The notes below the pieces were generated by a model. It ran no database searches, was not told the DNA's origin, and saw only the letters and a program-made list of their open reading frames with translations. DNA of 64,000 bases from Desulfobacterales bacterium (GTDB lineage: Bacteria > Desulfobacterota > Desulfobacteria > Desulfobacterales > JAEINQ01), in assembly GCA_016342285.1 (NCBI GenBank), contig JAEINQ010000016.1, positions 1 to 64,000 of the forward strand, read 5' to 3'. Shown piece by piece: positions 35,887-45,120 of this stretch. A program made the position numbers and the translations under genes. Numbering within the stretch: the stretch's first letter is position 1; every line of letters begins with the position of its first letter.

Positions 35887-35994
35887 TTCCAAATCTTCTC
35901 CTGCACATACCCTTGAACGTGAAGAGCCCCGGCCCCGAGGACATGGCCTTGGGTTACCCCTGGAATGGGCGGGGTGACCGGCCCCTGATAAGTG

Positions 35995-36075
35995 TGGAGT
36001 GACTAAAGTTGAGGAGTTTCTACCCTCCACCGTTTTTTTAAAATAGGCAGAAGACCTTAACTTTAGCTCACTCCA
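35995..36075. repeat. Dispersed inverted-repeat element, copy A
   Basis: TGGAGTGACTAAAGTTGAGG (35995-36014) is an imperfect inverted match of CCTTAACTTTAGCTCACTCC (36055-36074). Between them are a GGAG...CTCC hairpin and a T7 tract. Similarity with copy B near 62.0 kb continues about 60 bp on both sides, including ACTTTAGTC and GACGTGGA phrases. Confidence 0.8.
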
Positions 36076-36668
36076 AATTTTAGATTCACTTGAGTCACTT
36101 GCAACACAGGTGTCCCGGCAGAGCCAGCCACCTCTGAACACGCCCAAAGGACGTGGACTCCGACTCCGAATTGAGACCATTACCACCGACCCACTCAAAA
36201 ATCCATCGGATCATGGGCGGGGAAACACAAAGGGGGTCTCGGTAGAAGCCTTTTACAGAAAAACGGCATCGCTTTATGACGCATTTTGGCAGATATATGA
36301 CAGAAATTGATGCTTAACCGACTGGCTCTGGACCACCCCCGTGCGAAACGATCAACAAAATATGGCGATCACCCGTCCGTTATTATCATATCTCATTGTT
36401 TTTATACATCTCTGAGTCAAATACAAAACATTTGGTCATGACCGGCCGGATCCCCGCCGGACATGATGAAGTGGTTCAGGATTTGCAACGGAGGCACAGG
36501 AGGCCCTGGGCAGCGACCCTATCGGCATGTCCACTGACACTGGCCCCGCCCAACGGAGGTGGATTCCTACTGTGTATTGAAAAAAGGGACCCCTTCCAGG
36601 CAGGCAGCGCCCGCTGAGCAGCGCCTTGATTTGGCAACTGCATCACAAAATATATGTGCCCTCACGCA

Positions 36669-36695
36669 TGGACAAGGAAACAAATAGGCTATAAT
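36669..36695 (+). promoter_or_regulatory. Possible sigma-70 promoter
   Basis: TGGACA, 15 bp, TATAAT lies 295 bp upstream of the eight-repeat gene. The -10 box is perfect but the spacing is short and the -35 box imperfect, so this is a weak suggestion. Confidence 0.3.
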
Positions 36696-36988
36696 ATAGA
36701 GCCTCTTCTCTGGGCGATTATTCATACAAGGCTTCGGCCAACGCCATCAGAAAGCGTTTTCGGTGAACAGGTCACAAAAGGAACGTGCCCCACTTCACTG
36801 ATCGCCATCAGGAAAGCAAGGTATAAGGAAGCTAACATCGAGGCTGTCGCCCACAACCTCTCAACCCCAGGCAGGGCCGACAATGGCGAAAGGAGGTTTT
36901 GGAAAACACGGATACCAATGCAATTTAGAACCAGCGAAATCAAACAACCGGGATGAACCAAATCATCAAATCTTCGAGGAGGGATAAA

Positions 36989-37918
36989 ATGAAACGAACT
37001 GTCGCAATGGTCATCGGAATCTTGTTTGTCACGGCGTCGGTCGCCATGGCCGAGTCCAACGTCAAGGGTGCTGTCATTAACCAGTCCAATGTCAAGGGCG
37101 CGGCCAATGTCGCCATCGGCCAGGACAACACCGCCGACATGGGAAAAATCGGCATCAAGGGCTCCAACGTCAAAGGCGCCGTCATCAACCGGTCCAACGT
37201 CAAGGGCGCGGCCAACATCGCCATCGGCCAGGGCAACACCGCCACCATGGGCTCCACCAACATCAAAAATTCCAATGTCAAAGGCGCTGTCATCAACCAG
37301 AGCAATGTGGAAAGCGCTGCCAATGTCGCCATCGGCCAGGGCAACAAGGCCGCCATGGGCTCCATTGACCTGAAAAACTCCAACGTCAAGGGCGCCGTCA
37401 TCAACCAGAGCAACGTGAAAAACGCCGCCAATGTCGCCATCGGCCAGGGCAACACCGCCACCATGGGCTCGGTCAACATGAAGGGCTCCAACGTCAAAGG
37501 TGCCGTCATCAACAGCTCCAACGTACAAAATGCCGCCAACGTGGCCATCGGCCAGGGCAACAAGGCCTCCATGGGCTCGGTCAACATGAAGGGCGCCAAT
37601 GTCAAGGGCGCTGTCATTAACCAGAGCAACGTGAAAAATGCCGCCAATGTCGCCATCGGCCAGGGCAATAAGGCCTCCATGGGCTCGGTCAACCTGAAGA
37701 ACTCCAACATCAAGGGCGCCGTCATCAACCGCTCCAATGTTCAGGGCGCGGCCAATGTCGCCATCGGCCAGGGCAACACCGCCAACATGGGCTCGGTCAA
37801 CGTCAAGGGCTCCAATGTCAAGGGTGTGATCTACAACCAGTCCAATGTCGAAGGCGCAGCCAACGTCGCCGCCGGCAAGGGCAACAAAGCCAACATGGGC
37901 TCGGTGGTCATCGAATAG
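36989..37918 (+). CDS. Secreted eight-repeat curlin-like protein, candidate fibre or amyloid subunit
   Basis: The 309-residue product is a Sec signal peptide (MKRTVAMVIGILFVTASVAMA) followed by eight almost identical 36-residue repeats. Each repeat has SNVKGAVINQSNV, then a variable pair, AANVAIGQGN, a K/T-A, MGS and a short polar end. Regular N, Q, G and small hydrophobic residues suit a beta-solenoid or curlin-type amyloid stack; compare the curlin Q-x-G-x-x-N pattern. The repeat is also nearly identical at DNA level (108-bp period), so copy number may vary. AGGAGG precedes the ATG at 36989. The downstream CsgG-like lipoprotein could export it. Antisense frames across the repeats are by-products of composition. 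I do not recognise a named family. Confidence 0.9.
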   Translation: MKRTVAMVIGILFVTASVAMAESNVKGAVINQSNVKGAANVAIGQDNTADMGKIGIKGSNVKGAVINRSNVKGAANIAIGQGNTATMGSTNIKNSNVKGAVINQSNVESAANVAIGQGNKAAMGSIDLKNSNVKGAVINQSNVKNAANVAIGQGNTATMGSVNMKGSNVKGAVINSSNVQNAANVAIGQGNKASMGSVNMKGANVKGAVINQSNVKNAANVAIGQGNKASMGSVNLKNSNIKGAVINRSNVQGAANVAIGQGNTANMGSVNVKGSNVKGVIYNQSNVEGAANVAAGKGNKANMGSVVIE

Positions 37919-38084
37919 GCCCGCGTAAGTGGCGTGTGGCGGCCGACAACGACCACTGCCGCCAGTGCAGCAATCTCTCTTGAATCGGAATACCGGACAA
38001 CGCATTGCCGGCCGGTATTCCGAACAGGGGGGCACCGGAAAGACGATCGCGCCGGAACAGGTCCGGAGCGAAAAGGAGGGCGAC

Positions 38085-38432
38085 ATGCAGCGAAAATCGA
38101 TTGTGACCGTGATCAGCCTGCTCGCGGCATTCACGCTGGGATTAGGCGTAAGCTTCGGCGGGGATTTGGATGACGGCATCTCCAAGGCCAACGAAGACGG
38201 CATCAGCAGCTACGACAGTATGGGATCGGCGGATAAAAACGTCAACTTCATCAAACGAAATGCCAAGAGCCGTGCAAAGGTCAGGGCCAAGCTAGACCCC
38301 AACAGCACTTTGACAGGGCAGACCGGCGGTGGTAACATGAACAGCGTGGTCATGGGCGCGGGATCCAACGTCCGGGGCGACATTTACATCATCGACGACT
38401 CCAAGGGGAGCAAGTCCATCGTCGGCAATTGA
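38085..38432 (+). CDS. Small secreted protein, possible minor subunit of the fibre locus
   Basis: The 115-residue protein starts MQRKSIVTVISLLAAFTLGL with a signal peptide and has AAGGAGGG upstream. Its C-terminal part contains MNSVVMGAGSNVRGDIYIID, sharing the SNV-K/R-G phrase and the polar beta-strand style of the eight-repeat protein just upstream. It could be a nucleator or cap, as CsgB is for CsgA, but that is only suggested by position and the short shared phrase. The longer frame to 37929 is not supported. Confidence 0.72.
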   Translation: MQRKSIVTVISLLAAFTLGLGVSFGGDLDDGISKANEDGISSYDSMGSADKNVNFIKRNAKSRAKVRAKLDPNSTLTGQTGGGNMNSVVMGAGSNVRGDIYIIDDSKGSKSIVGN

Positions 38433-38529
38433 GAATGGCGATCACCCACCCACGGCAATCGAACGCCGCTGCTCCGAGCAGCGGTAGCAAACCAGCCACA
38501 CTGTATCCAAATCAAACTGTGAGGGGGCA

Positions 38530-39861
38530 ATGAAACACCGAATAGGGACATCCAACCATCGCCGAAACCTTCGGATTCTGATCTTTCTGGTTCTTTCCTT
38601 GCTGCTGGTCTCCTGCGTGAGCGATCCGGCCAAGGTCGACGTCAAGCTCGAGGAGAGTGCACCGGAAATCAAGGTCACCTCCTACACCCAGGCCCTGGAC
38701 CAGGTGGGACTGATGACCGAGATCTACGACACCGGCCTGGTCAAGATCCAGAGCCAGGGCATCGGCGACAATACCGGCACGTCAGGGGCCACCGGCGGTG
38801 AAATCCAGCGGGACATCACCGAAATTATGAAAAGTACGCTCAACGCCGTGGGCGGCAACATTCAATTCATCGAATACGATCCGGCCTACATCCAGAATCA
38901 GATGGTGACCGGATACTCCGACTTTTCCAACAAAATGGTCCCGGATGTGGTCATCACCGGCGGAATTACCGAATTCGACCGGGGTCTTGAGACCCGCGGC
39001 GACGGCACCGACGTCGGCGCCGAAGCCAACCTGACCGGCATGCCCGGCTGGCTTCCGTCCCCGACCGTCGGCATCGACTACGGCCAGTCCGGCAAGACCG
39101 GCAAGGCCCGCATCACCCTGGACTTCAACCTCAAGGACTTCCAGACCCTGGCGGCCATCAAGAAAATGACCACCACCAACTCCATGGTGGTCAACAAGGC
39201 CATGGCCGACGAATCGTTCGGCATCACCCTCTTCGGCCCGACCTTCGGCCGCAAGGGATCGGTAAAAAAAGTCCAGGGGCGCCACAACGTGGTCCGCCTT
39301 CTGGTCCAGGTCAGCATGATCCAGATGGTGGGCAAATACCTCATGCTCCCCTACTGGCGACTGCTGGGTGAAGATTCCGAACCGGACCCGGTGGTCATGG
39401 ACACCCTGGCCAAACGATTTTACCGGATGGATCCGGTCACCCAGGTGGCCAAGGCCCAGGAACTGCTTTACCTCCACGGATACGATGTGCCCGTCACCGG
39501 CACCCTGGACACCCAGACCGTGACGGCCCTGAAGCAGTTCGACGCCGCCTTCAAGCCGGCGGGCAGTTCCCTGTCCCTGGATACGTTCGTCAGCCTTTAC
39601 GTCAACGTTCCCATGAATCACCAAACCCTGGGGCGACGGACCATGCTGGCCCGTCTCTATCCCGATGGCCAGCCGACCACCGAAGCCCAGACGCCGCAAC
39701 AGCCACAGCTCAGCGCGCCTCCTGCGCCCCAGCAGCAACAAGCGGTGCAACAACGGCAACAACCGCAGCAGCAACAGACTGCAGCGCCCCAGGCCAAACC
39801 GGCGCAGCGCAGCGGCAAAAAAGGGATGGTCGGCCGGATCCTCAGCGATGAGGAATGGTAG
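38530..39861 (+). CDS. CsgG-like lipoprotein with peptidoglycan-binding domain
   Basis: The 443-residue protein has a signal with lipobox LLLVSC (cysteine near residue 29). The middle (about 45-275) resembles the CsgG/HfaB secretion-channel family: EIMKSTLNAVGGNIQFIEYD, VPDVVITGGITEFDRGLETR and VVRLLVQVSMIQMVGKYLML. A peptidoglycan-binding-1-like domain follows (QVAKAQELLYLHGYDVPVTG, then LDTQTVTALKQFD). The tail is Q/P-rich (QQQQ, PQQQQT). GAGGGGGC precedes the ATG. In curli systems CsgG is the outer-membrane export pore; here the peptidoglycan domain would anchor it. A role in exporting the eight-repeat protein is inference from adjacency. Confidence 0.8.
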   Translation: MKHRIGTSNHRRNLRILIFLVLSLLLVSCVSDPAKVDVKLEESAPEIKVTSYTQALDQVGLMTEIYDTGLVKIQSQGIGDNTGTSGATGGEIQRDITEIMKSTLNAVGGNIQFIEYDPAYIQNQMVTGYSDFSNKMVPDVVITGGITEFDRGLETRGDGTDVGAEANLTGMPGWLPSPTVGIDYGQSGKTGKARITLDFNLKDFQTLAAIKKMTTTNSMVVNKAMADESFGITLFGPTFGRKGSVKKVQGRHNVVRLLVQVSMIQMVGKYLMLPYWRLLGEDSEPDPVVMDTLAKRFYRMDPVTQVAKAQELLYLHGYDVPVTGTLDTQTVTALKQFDAAFKPAGSSLSLDTFVSLYVNVPMNHQTLGRRTMLARLYPDGQPTTEAQTPQQPQLSAPPAPQQQQAVQQRQQPQQQQTAAPQAKPAQRSGKKGMVGRILSDEEW

Positions 39862-40020
39862 ACCGCCCGCACTCTTTTGAACGGCAATTGTAACGACAAC
39901 ACCCAACCCGGGCCTCTGTGCAAATGATGCACCGCCCGGCGGACCGGCCGCCATCGCCTCGCGGCAACCACTGGCAACCGCCACTGAAACGGCCGACGAC
40001 GCCATAACGAGGTAACCAAA

Positions 40021-40764
40021 ATGTTTTCTAAAACCATAAGGATCTCTCTCATCACGATTGTCGGCCTGGCGCTCACGTTCAGCGCAACATCATGGGCCGG
40101 CAACAAGAAAATCATGAGCATCCGGGCAGCCAAGGTACTTGCCGAACGCGCCCTTGTGGAATCCGTTTACGGATTGAAGGTTCGTGCCACCGAGGAGGTT
40201 CAGGACATGGTTGCGGCCAGTTTTGTCGGAACCACGGAATCCAAGACATCGGCCATGATCAAGGGGATTAAGTTCGAAGAGGTAATCTACGATGCCCAAA
40301 AGGACATCGCCAAGGTGACCGCATCGGTGAGTCTGCCCAGCATTGAGAACATCGACGGCAACGTCCTTGACCTCAAAGGGAAAGTGTTCCGCCGGGTCGC
40401 CTTTGCCACCAGCTCCCCGGCCCAGGCCGGCCCCTTGAAGGCCCTGCGGGCCGCCGAACTGGATGCTTACAAACAACTGGTCAAGGAGATCGTCGGGTTC
40501 ACCCTGGAGAGCCAGACCACGGTGGAAAATTACATGCTCAAATCCGATACCGTCAAAACCAAGGTCCTGGCCACCATGTACCAGGCACAGGTCACGGAAT
40601 TCGGCTGGGACGACGCCGGAGACGCCTTCGTGAAGATGGCCCTGAACGTGTCTGAAATCTCGGACATGCTCGGCGAACCGGTGGTATCCGATGGTCAGGA
40701 GATTGTCGAAGTCGAGGGCATGGGCGCCCAGCAGGACGACTTTTCCCAGGCCAAGACCCAATAG
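40021..40764 (+). CDS. Secreted LPP20/FlgT-like protein
   Basis: The 247-residue protein has a signal peptide ending SWA. The mature part reads AAKVLAERALVESVYGLKVR and later ALRAAELDAYKQLVKEIVGF, the helix-rich repeats typical of LPP20 lipoproteins and FlgT-N domains, although no lipobox is present. It ends the fibre-type gene group: an intrinsic terminator follows at 40796. The related gene at 49516-50640 carries the same kind of domain. Function unknown; it may assist outer-membrane assembly of the exported fibre. Confidence 0.75.
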   Translation: MFSKTIRISLITIVGLALTFSATSWAGNKKIMSIRAAKVLAERALVESVYGLKVRATEEVQDMVAASFVGTTESKTSAMIKGIKFEEVIYDAQKDIAKVTASVSLPSIENIDGNVLDLKGKVFRRVAFATSSPAQAGPLKALRAAELDAYKQLVKEIVGFTLESQTTVENYMLKSDTVKTKVLATMYQAQVTEFGWDDAGDAFVKMALNVSEISDMLGEPVVSDGQEIVEVEGMGAQQDDFSQAKTQ

Positions 40765-40795
40765 CCGGGGCACGCGTTCCACCTCTTTACGCCAA

Positions 40796-40840
40796 GTCCC
40801 CTTCTCTCCCCGGCAACGGTGTAGGAAGGGGATTTTTTTA
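40796..40840 (+). terminator. Intrinsic terminator after the fibre locus
   Basis: GTCCCCTTC and GAAGGGGA-type arms around CTCTCCCCGGCAACGGTGTA are followed by seven Ts, 32 bp past the stop of the LPP20-like gene. Confidence 0.78.
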
Positions 40841-40896
40841 TCCTTCACCGGGCCGGTACCGCCGGATCCGCCATATTAAACACAGGAGTCTGCACC

Positions 40897-41172
40897 ATGA
40901 TCAAGAAAGCCTTCAACAATCAGCGCCTGCGCTTTTTTACCTTGGGCGCCTTCGTGGTCCTGGCCGCCGTTTTTCTCATGGGCATGGACGCCCCGTCCCC
41001 AAACTATGGCCGATATCAAATCAGTGCATGGGGAGACACGGCTGCCCACGGTGCCTTTATTGTCGATACCGCCACCGGGGAAACCAAAATCGCCTATCGC
41101 TATAAGGAGACAGCAGGCGAACGGGTCAAGGAACGCAACAACCTGGGCAAGAATTTCAGCAGTATTGAATAA
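40897..41172 (+). CDS. Small exported or membrane-anchored protein
   Basis: A 91-residue protein with an N-terminal hydrophobic segment (FFTLGAFVVLAAVFLMGM) and a short polar domain (NYGRYQISAWGDTAAHGAF, then IVDTATGETKIAYRY) that looks like a small beta-sheet repeat seen in various secreted proteins. AGGAG lies 9 nt before the ATG. I do not recognise the family. It precedes the GIN-domain gene by 70 bp and is probably co-transcribed with it. Confidence 0.65.
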   Translation: MIKKAFNNQRLRFFTLGAFVVLAAVFLMGMDAPSPNYGRYQISAWGDTAAHGAFIVDTATGETKIAYRYKETAGERVKERNNLGKNFSSIE

Positions 41173-41244
41173 CCCCTGCAAGGCCAACGGGATGGGGATG
41201 CTGGCGGCATCAATGCCGGCCGGCCCCGGCCCGGGGAGATTCCC

Positions 41245-41916
41245 ATGGATTCATTGAGGGTTTTGCTTTGGTGGGTTGTGGCCATTTTCATTGGCGCGAC
41301 GGCCGCAACGGCCATGGGCGGCATGACCACCCAATGCGTCGAGGGGAACGGCAAGGTGGGCTCTGAAATGCGCAACCTGCCGCCCTTCACGCAGATTCAG
41401 GCAGACGGCGTATTTGAGATCGGCGTCACCTGCGGGCGCAAACAGCGGGTTCAGATCACCGCGGAAACCAATCTGCTCCCCCGGATCCAAATGCGGGTTC
41501 AGAACCAGACCCTGGTGATCGGCACCGACACGTCGGTCTGCGCAAAAAAAGAGCTACGCATCGACATCCATGTGCCCCGGCTCGAACGGCTTTCCGCCGA
41601 TGGGGCCGTTGACGCGGTGGTGGCCGATATCCGATCCGAACGATTTGTCTTGGATCTGGCCGGCTCCGGAAACGCCACCCTGGCCGGCCAGGCAGGACGA
41701 CTGGACGCCCGGCTCACCGGCGCCGGCGATCTCTATGCCGCCGGACTGATGACCCGGCATGCTTCGGTTTCCCTTGAAGGGGCCGGGCAGGCAACCGTCC
41801 ATGCCACCCAGCGCCTGGAGGCTACCATCGAAGGCACCGGCGACATCACGGTCTATGGCCATCCGGAAAAAATCATCGAAAACATCTCCGGCGTCGGGGA
41901 AGTATTGCGGCGTTAG
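41245..41916 (+). CDS. GIN-domain (DUF2807) secreted protein
   Basis: The 223-residue protein has a signal peptide and a DUF2807/GIN beta-helix: FTQIQADGVFEIGVTCGRKQ, then QRVQITAETNLLPRIQMRVQ, followed by repeating rungs such as LDLAGSGNATLAGQAGRLDA and VSLEGAGQATVHATQRLEA. The domain is seen in putative autotransporter-like or adhesin heads and in anti-sigma-linked surface proteins. Its place downstream of the fibre locus fits a cell-surface role. GGGGAG precedes the ATG. Confidence 0.85.
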   Translation: MDSLRVLLWWVVAIFIGATAATAMGGMTTQCVEGNGKVGSEMRNLPPFTQIQADGVFEIGVTCGRKQRVQITAETNLLPRIQMRVQNQTLVIGTDTSVCAKKELRIDIHVPRLERLSADGAVDAVVADIRSERFVLDLAGSGNATLAGQAGRLDARLTGAGDLYAAGLMTRHASVSLEGAGQATVHATQRLEATIEGTGDITVYGHPEKIIENISGVGEVLRR

Positions 41917-42367
41917 GAGAGGAAAGAATCCTGGCCCACAGGACCCGGACTTTGGTTTGCCGCCGGAAGGAGCTAAGTGCACGAAAACCACAATTACGAT
42001 GACATATTAATTCATTAACCGCAGACACACGCAGACACACGCCGACTTTTTTGGGTCCGGCCGACCTGGCCGGTCCCAAGAGGCCACTTTTCGGGGCAAG
42101 CTTTCCAAAATGACATGCTTGGCCACCCATGGCATGCGGCGCATTTATTCGCGAAGCGATGCGAATTTGTTGGCGGTCAGGTCGACCGCCAACAAGCTTT
42201 TCCGTCTGCGATGGTCTGCGTTTGTCTGCGGTTCATAAATAAGTGGCTGCTTTATGTGATCTGTTTTTAGCCTTCACTTTTCGAATTGAATTCCCTGGGC
42301 CCGCATCCCCATGGGTTTGCACTTCATTCTATGCCCTCTCCCTTTTGAAACGAACAGGACCATCGCC
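41917..42367. other. Intergenic region with a 217-bp inverted-repeat element
   Basis: It contains an AGAATCCTGGCCCACAGGAC phrase shared with 61945, then the TIR element 42017-42233. No gene is supported; the promoter of the protease gene is probably between 42240 and 42340. Confidence 0.5.
42017..42233. repeat. 217-bp element with 20-bp terminal inverted repeats
   Basis: AACCGCAGACACACGCAGAC at the left end matches the right end (inverted) in 19 of 20 positions. Inside, TTGTTGGCGGTC and GACCGCCAACAA (42167-42195) form a perfect 12-bp hairpin. The ends belong to the CGCAGA-type phrases scattered over this genome. No coding potential and no clear target-site duplication. Confidence 0.75.
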
Positions 42368-43849
42368 ATGAAAACATCACCGGGCCTTTGGGTCTGTATC
42401 CTGTTGCTGGCCGCCCTGACCGCCCAACCGACATCGGCCGATTCGGGCATCAAATCTTCGGTGGTCAAGGTCTACACGGTCTTTAACCGTCCCAACTACC
42501 ACGAACCGTGGCAACGCGTGGGCCAGCAGATCTTTCACGGGTCCGGTGCCATCATCGCCGGCGAGCGGATTCTGACCAACGCCCACGTGGTCAGCGACCA
42601 GACCTTCGTCCGCGTGCGACGTGCCGGTGAGGCCAGGCGTTACACGGCTCAGGTCCAAAGCGTGGCCCACGAGAGCGACCTGGCCATTCTCACCGTGGCG
42701 GACCAACGGTTTTTCCAAGGGGCCACTCCCCTGCCCATCGGCGAGTTGCCCAACTTCCAGGACAAGGTCACCGTCTACGGTTTCCCCGACGGCGGTGACA
42801 AACTCTCCATTACCGAAGGAATTGTCTCGCGCATCGAGCACAGCCGCTACGCCCACAGCGGGGCCTATCTGCTCACCTGCCAGATCGATGCCCCCATCAA
42901 TTCGGGCAACAGCGGCGGGCCGGTTATGGCCAATGACCGGATGGCCGGCGTGGCCTTTCAAGGAATTTCCGGCGGAGATTTCGAAAACATCGGCTACATG
43001 GTCCCGGCCCCGGTGGTTCGCCACTTTCTGCGCGACATGGAAGACGGTCGCCACGACGGCACGCCGGATCTGGGCATCTCCCTGCAAAAGCTGGAAAACC
43101 CCGATTTCCGAAAGAAATACGCCTTGACCGACCATCCGTTCGGGGTCCTGGTCAACAAGGTCTATCCCGACTCACCCGCCACGGGCCGCCTCTTTACCGA
43201 AGACGTGTTGACGGCCATCGACGGAGAGAACATCGCCGAAGACGGCACCATTGAATTCCGAAAGGGAGAACGAACCTTTTTCGGATATGGCATGCAGCAG
43301 AAGCAAATCGGCGAGTCGGTGGTGCTCGATGTCTGGCGTAGCGGAAAACCGTTGAAGGTCCGCATCGACCTGACCCGATCCCTGGATGCCGAGCGGCTGG
43401 TCCCCCACACCCGCTACGACCGGCCGCCCACCTATTTCATCATCGGCGGCCTGGTCTTTGAACCACTAACCCTGAACTACATCAAGGAATACGGCACCGT
43501 CGGCAACGGGCTCAGCCTTGCCCCCACGGTACTACTCAACGCCTACCAGAACGAAGAACCCGAAACGGATCGCCGGCAAACGGTCGTCCTGGTCAAGGTC
43601 CTGGCCGACGAAATCAATGTGGGATACCACGATTTCGTCGATACGGTCATCGCCCGGGTCAACGACCGGCCGATCTCCACCATGATTGATCTGGTGGTGG
43701 CCTTTGAGAGCCATACCGGGCCTTACCATGTGGTCGAGGATACCCACGGATTCAGGCTGGTGCTGGACCGTAAGAAGGTGGAAGCGGTCAACTCCGAGAT
43801 TCTGCGGCGCTACGGCATCGGCGCCGACCGCTCGGCCGACCTGCGGTGA
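42368..43849 (+). CDS. DegP/HtrA-like secreted serine protease with PDZ region
   Basis: The 493-residue exported protease has a signal peptide (MKTSPGLWVCILLLAALTAQ) and a trypsin-like domain with the triad H73 (LTNAHVV), D104 (HESDLAIL) and S182 (NSGNSGGPV). After it, FGVLVNKVYPDSPATGRLF and ENIAEDGTIEFRK form a PDZ-like domain, and the rest resembles Deg-type repeats. A periplasmic quality-control or processing role is expected. It closes the plus-strand block after the fibre and GIN genes. I start at MKTSPG with AGGA upstream. Confidence 0.85.
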   Translation: MKTSPGLWVCILLLAALTAQPTSADSGIKSSVVKVYTVFNRPNYHEPWQRVGQQIFHGSGAIIAGERILTNAHVVSDQTFVRVRRAGEARRYTAQVQSVAHESDLAILTVADQRFFQGATPLPIGELPNFQDKVTVYGFPDGGDKLSITEGIVSRIEHSRYAHSGAYLLTCQIDAPINSGNSGGPVMANDRMAGVAFQGISGGDFENIGYMVPAPVVRHFLRDMEDGRHDGTPDLGISLQKLENPDFRKKYALTDHPFGVLVNKVYPDSPATGRLFTEDVLTAIDGENIAEDGTIEFRKGERTFFGYGMQQKQIGESVVLDVWRSGKPLKVRIDLTRSLDAERLVPHTRYDRPPTYFIIGGLVFEPLTLNYIKEYGTVGNGLSLAPTVLLNAYQNEEPETDRRQTVVLVKVLADEINVGYHDFVDTVIARVNDRPISTMIDLVVAFESHTGPYHVVEDTHGFRLVLDRKKVEAVNSEILRRYGIGADRSADLR

Positions 43850-43905
43850 GCCCCTCCCGCCGGCGGCCTCAGATAGCCCTTCGGCAGGCAGCGCAATGAT
43901 CAATA

Positions 43906-45120
43906 TTACAGTGCCGCCGTGGTGGGGTCGACGCCCGGCCGGTGCCAGACACCGGGAATGGTCGTGCCGCAGTGGCGGCATTGATTGCCGTCGAGCCCGT
44001 AGGCGGTGATAAAATACCCCTGCCGCTCGATGATCCGCCGACCGCAGTGATGGCAATAGGTATGCCCCCCCTCGTGCCCCGGCACATTGCCCACATAGAC
44101 GTATCGAATACCGGCGGCCATGGCCAGCGCCCGGAATCGGGCCAAAGTGGAGACGGGCGTCGGCGCCAGACGGTCGAGCTTGTACTTGGGGAAAAAACGG
44201 GTGAAGTGCAGGGGATGGTCGGGCCCTAAATTTTTCACGATCCATTCGCACATGCGCCGGACCATGGCATCATCGTCCACATACCCGGGCACGACCAGGT
44301 TGGTCATTTCAAAATGAACCCCTCGGGCATGAAGGGTCTTGAATGTCTCCAGCATAGGCGCCAGCCGACCGCCGTTGAGACTGCGGTAGATGTCGTCGCT
44401 AAACGCCTTGAGGTTCACGTTGGCCCCGTCGATGACCGTACACAGCGCCTCCAACGGCTCGGTGTTGATGTACCCGTTGGAAATCATCAGGTTGGAAAGC
44501 CCCCGGGCGCGGGCCAGACCGGCCGTCTCCCACATGTATTCATAAAACGTAATCGGTTCCGAATAGGTGTAGGCGATGGCCTCGCATTGGGCCTTGAGGG
44601 CGGCGTGAACCACATCCTCGGGAAAGAGGCTGTGGTGGCGGACCTCGTGGGGTTTGGCCTGGGAGATCTCCCAGTTCTGGCAATTCAGGCACCGGAAATT
44701 GCAGCCGGTGGTGGCGATGGAAAAGGCCCGGGCCATGGGCTTGAAGTGATAGAGGGGTTTTTTTTCGATGGGGTCCACATTCACGGAACAGGGATTGCCG
44801 TAAACGAGACTGTAAAGACTGCCGTCGATGTTGACCCGGGATCGGCAGGCACTTCGGTCGCCGGGGGCCAGAATACACTGGTGGGGACAGATGCCGCAAA
44901 CCACCTGATCGCTGGCAAGCTTTCGATAATGCATGGCCTCCCGGGACCATTTCCAGAGGGCTTGGGGGGCATCTCCGCGAAAGACCCGGCCCCGGATGTC
45001 CGGCCCCTTGGACCCGGCCTCTTTTCCCTGTGAAAATGGCCACAACCCGTAAGCCGGAACCGCTGTGGCGAGCAGGGCCGCGCCACAGCAAAGGAACCGG
45101 CGTCGGTCAATGGGGATCAT
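43906..45120 (-). CDS. amrS: AmmeMemoRadiSam radical SAM protein with Tat-like signal
   Basis: A 404-residue radical SAM enzyme with the cluster motif TTGCNFRCLNCQNW (C140, C144, C147), matching the AmmeMemoRadiSam-system radical SAM family. Extra cysteines lie before the core (VCGICPHQC around 75-82) and at the C-terminus (YCHHCGRR, CRHCG), which look like zinc sites. The N-terminus, MIPIDRRRFLCCGAALLATA, has RRRF plus a hydrophobic stretch, a twin-arginine-like signal; that would send the enzyme across the inner membrane. The ATG overlaps the stop of the membrane gene before it. Substrate unknown for the whole system. Confidence 0.85.
   Translation of the reverse strand: MIPIDRRRFLCCGAALLATAVPAYGLWPFSQGKEAGSKGPDIRGRVFRGDAPQALWKWSREAMHYRKLASDQVVCGICPHQCILAPGDRSACRSRVNIDGSLYSLVYGNPCSVNVDPIEKKPLYHFKPMARAFSIATTGCNFRCLNCQNWEISQAKPHEVRHHSLFPEDVVHAALKAQCEAIAYTYSEPITFYEYMWETAGLARARGLSNLMISNGYINTEPLEALCTVIDGANVNLKAFSDDIYRSLNGGRLAPMLETFKTLHARGVHFEMTNLVVPGYVDDDAMVRRMCEWIVKNLGPDHPLHFTRFFPKYKLDRLAPTPVSTLARFRALAMAAGIRYVYVGNVPGHEGGHTYCHHCGRRIIERQGYFITAYGLDGNQCRHCGTTIPGVWHRPGVDPTTAAL

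Larger units (their letters stand above)
35887..36988. other. 1.1-kb intergenic region before the eight-repeat gene
   Basis: No gene is supported. It contains the inverted-repeat element (35995-36075) with flanks, a GGACGTGGACTCC phrase (36151) and a related GGAGGTGGATTCCTACTGTG phrase (36555), both recurring near 62190, and a weak promoter-like TGGACA-15-TATAAT at 36669-36695. The many short frames here look random. Confidence 0.5.

Noticed and set aside
34639..36198. Long N-terminal extension of cinA (519 aa)
   Set aside because: The extra part translates repeat element sequence; the ATG at 35886 has an RBS and matches the family start.
36722..38203. Long minus-strand frame (493 aa) opposite the eight-repeat gene
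   Set aside because: It is antisense to the repeat gene, which has a signal peptide and AGGAGG; the open frame arises because the 108-bp repeat lacks stops in that frame.
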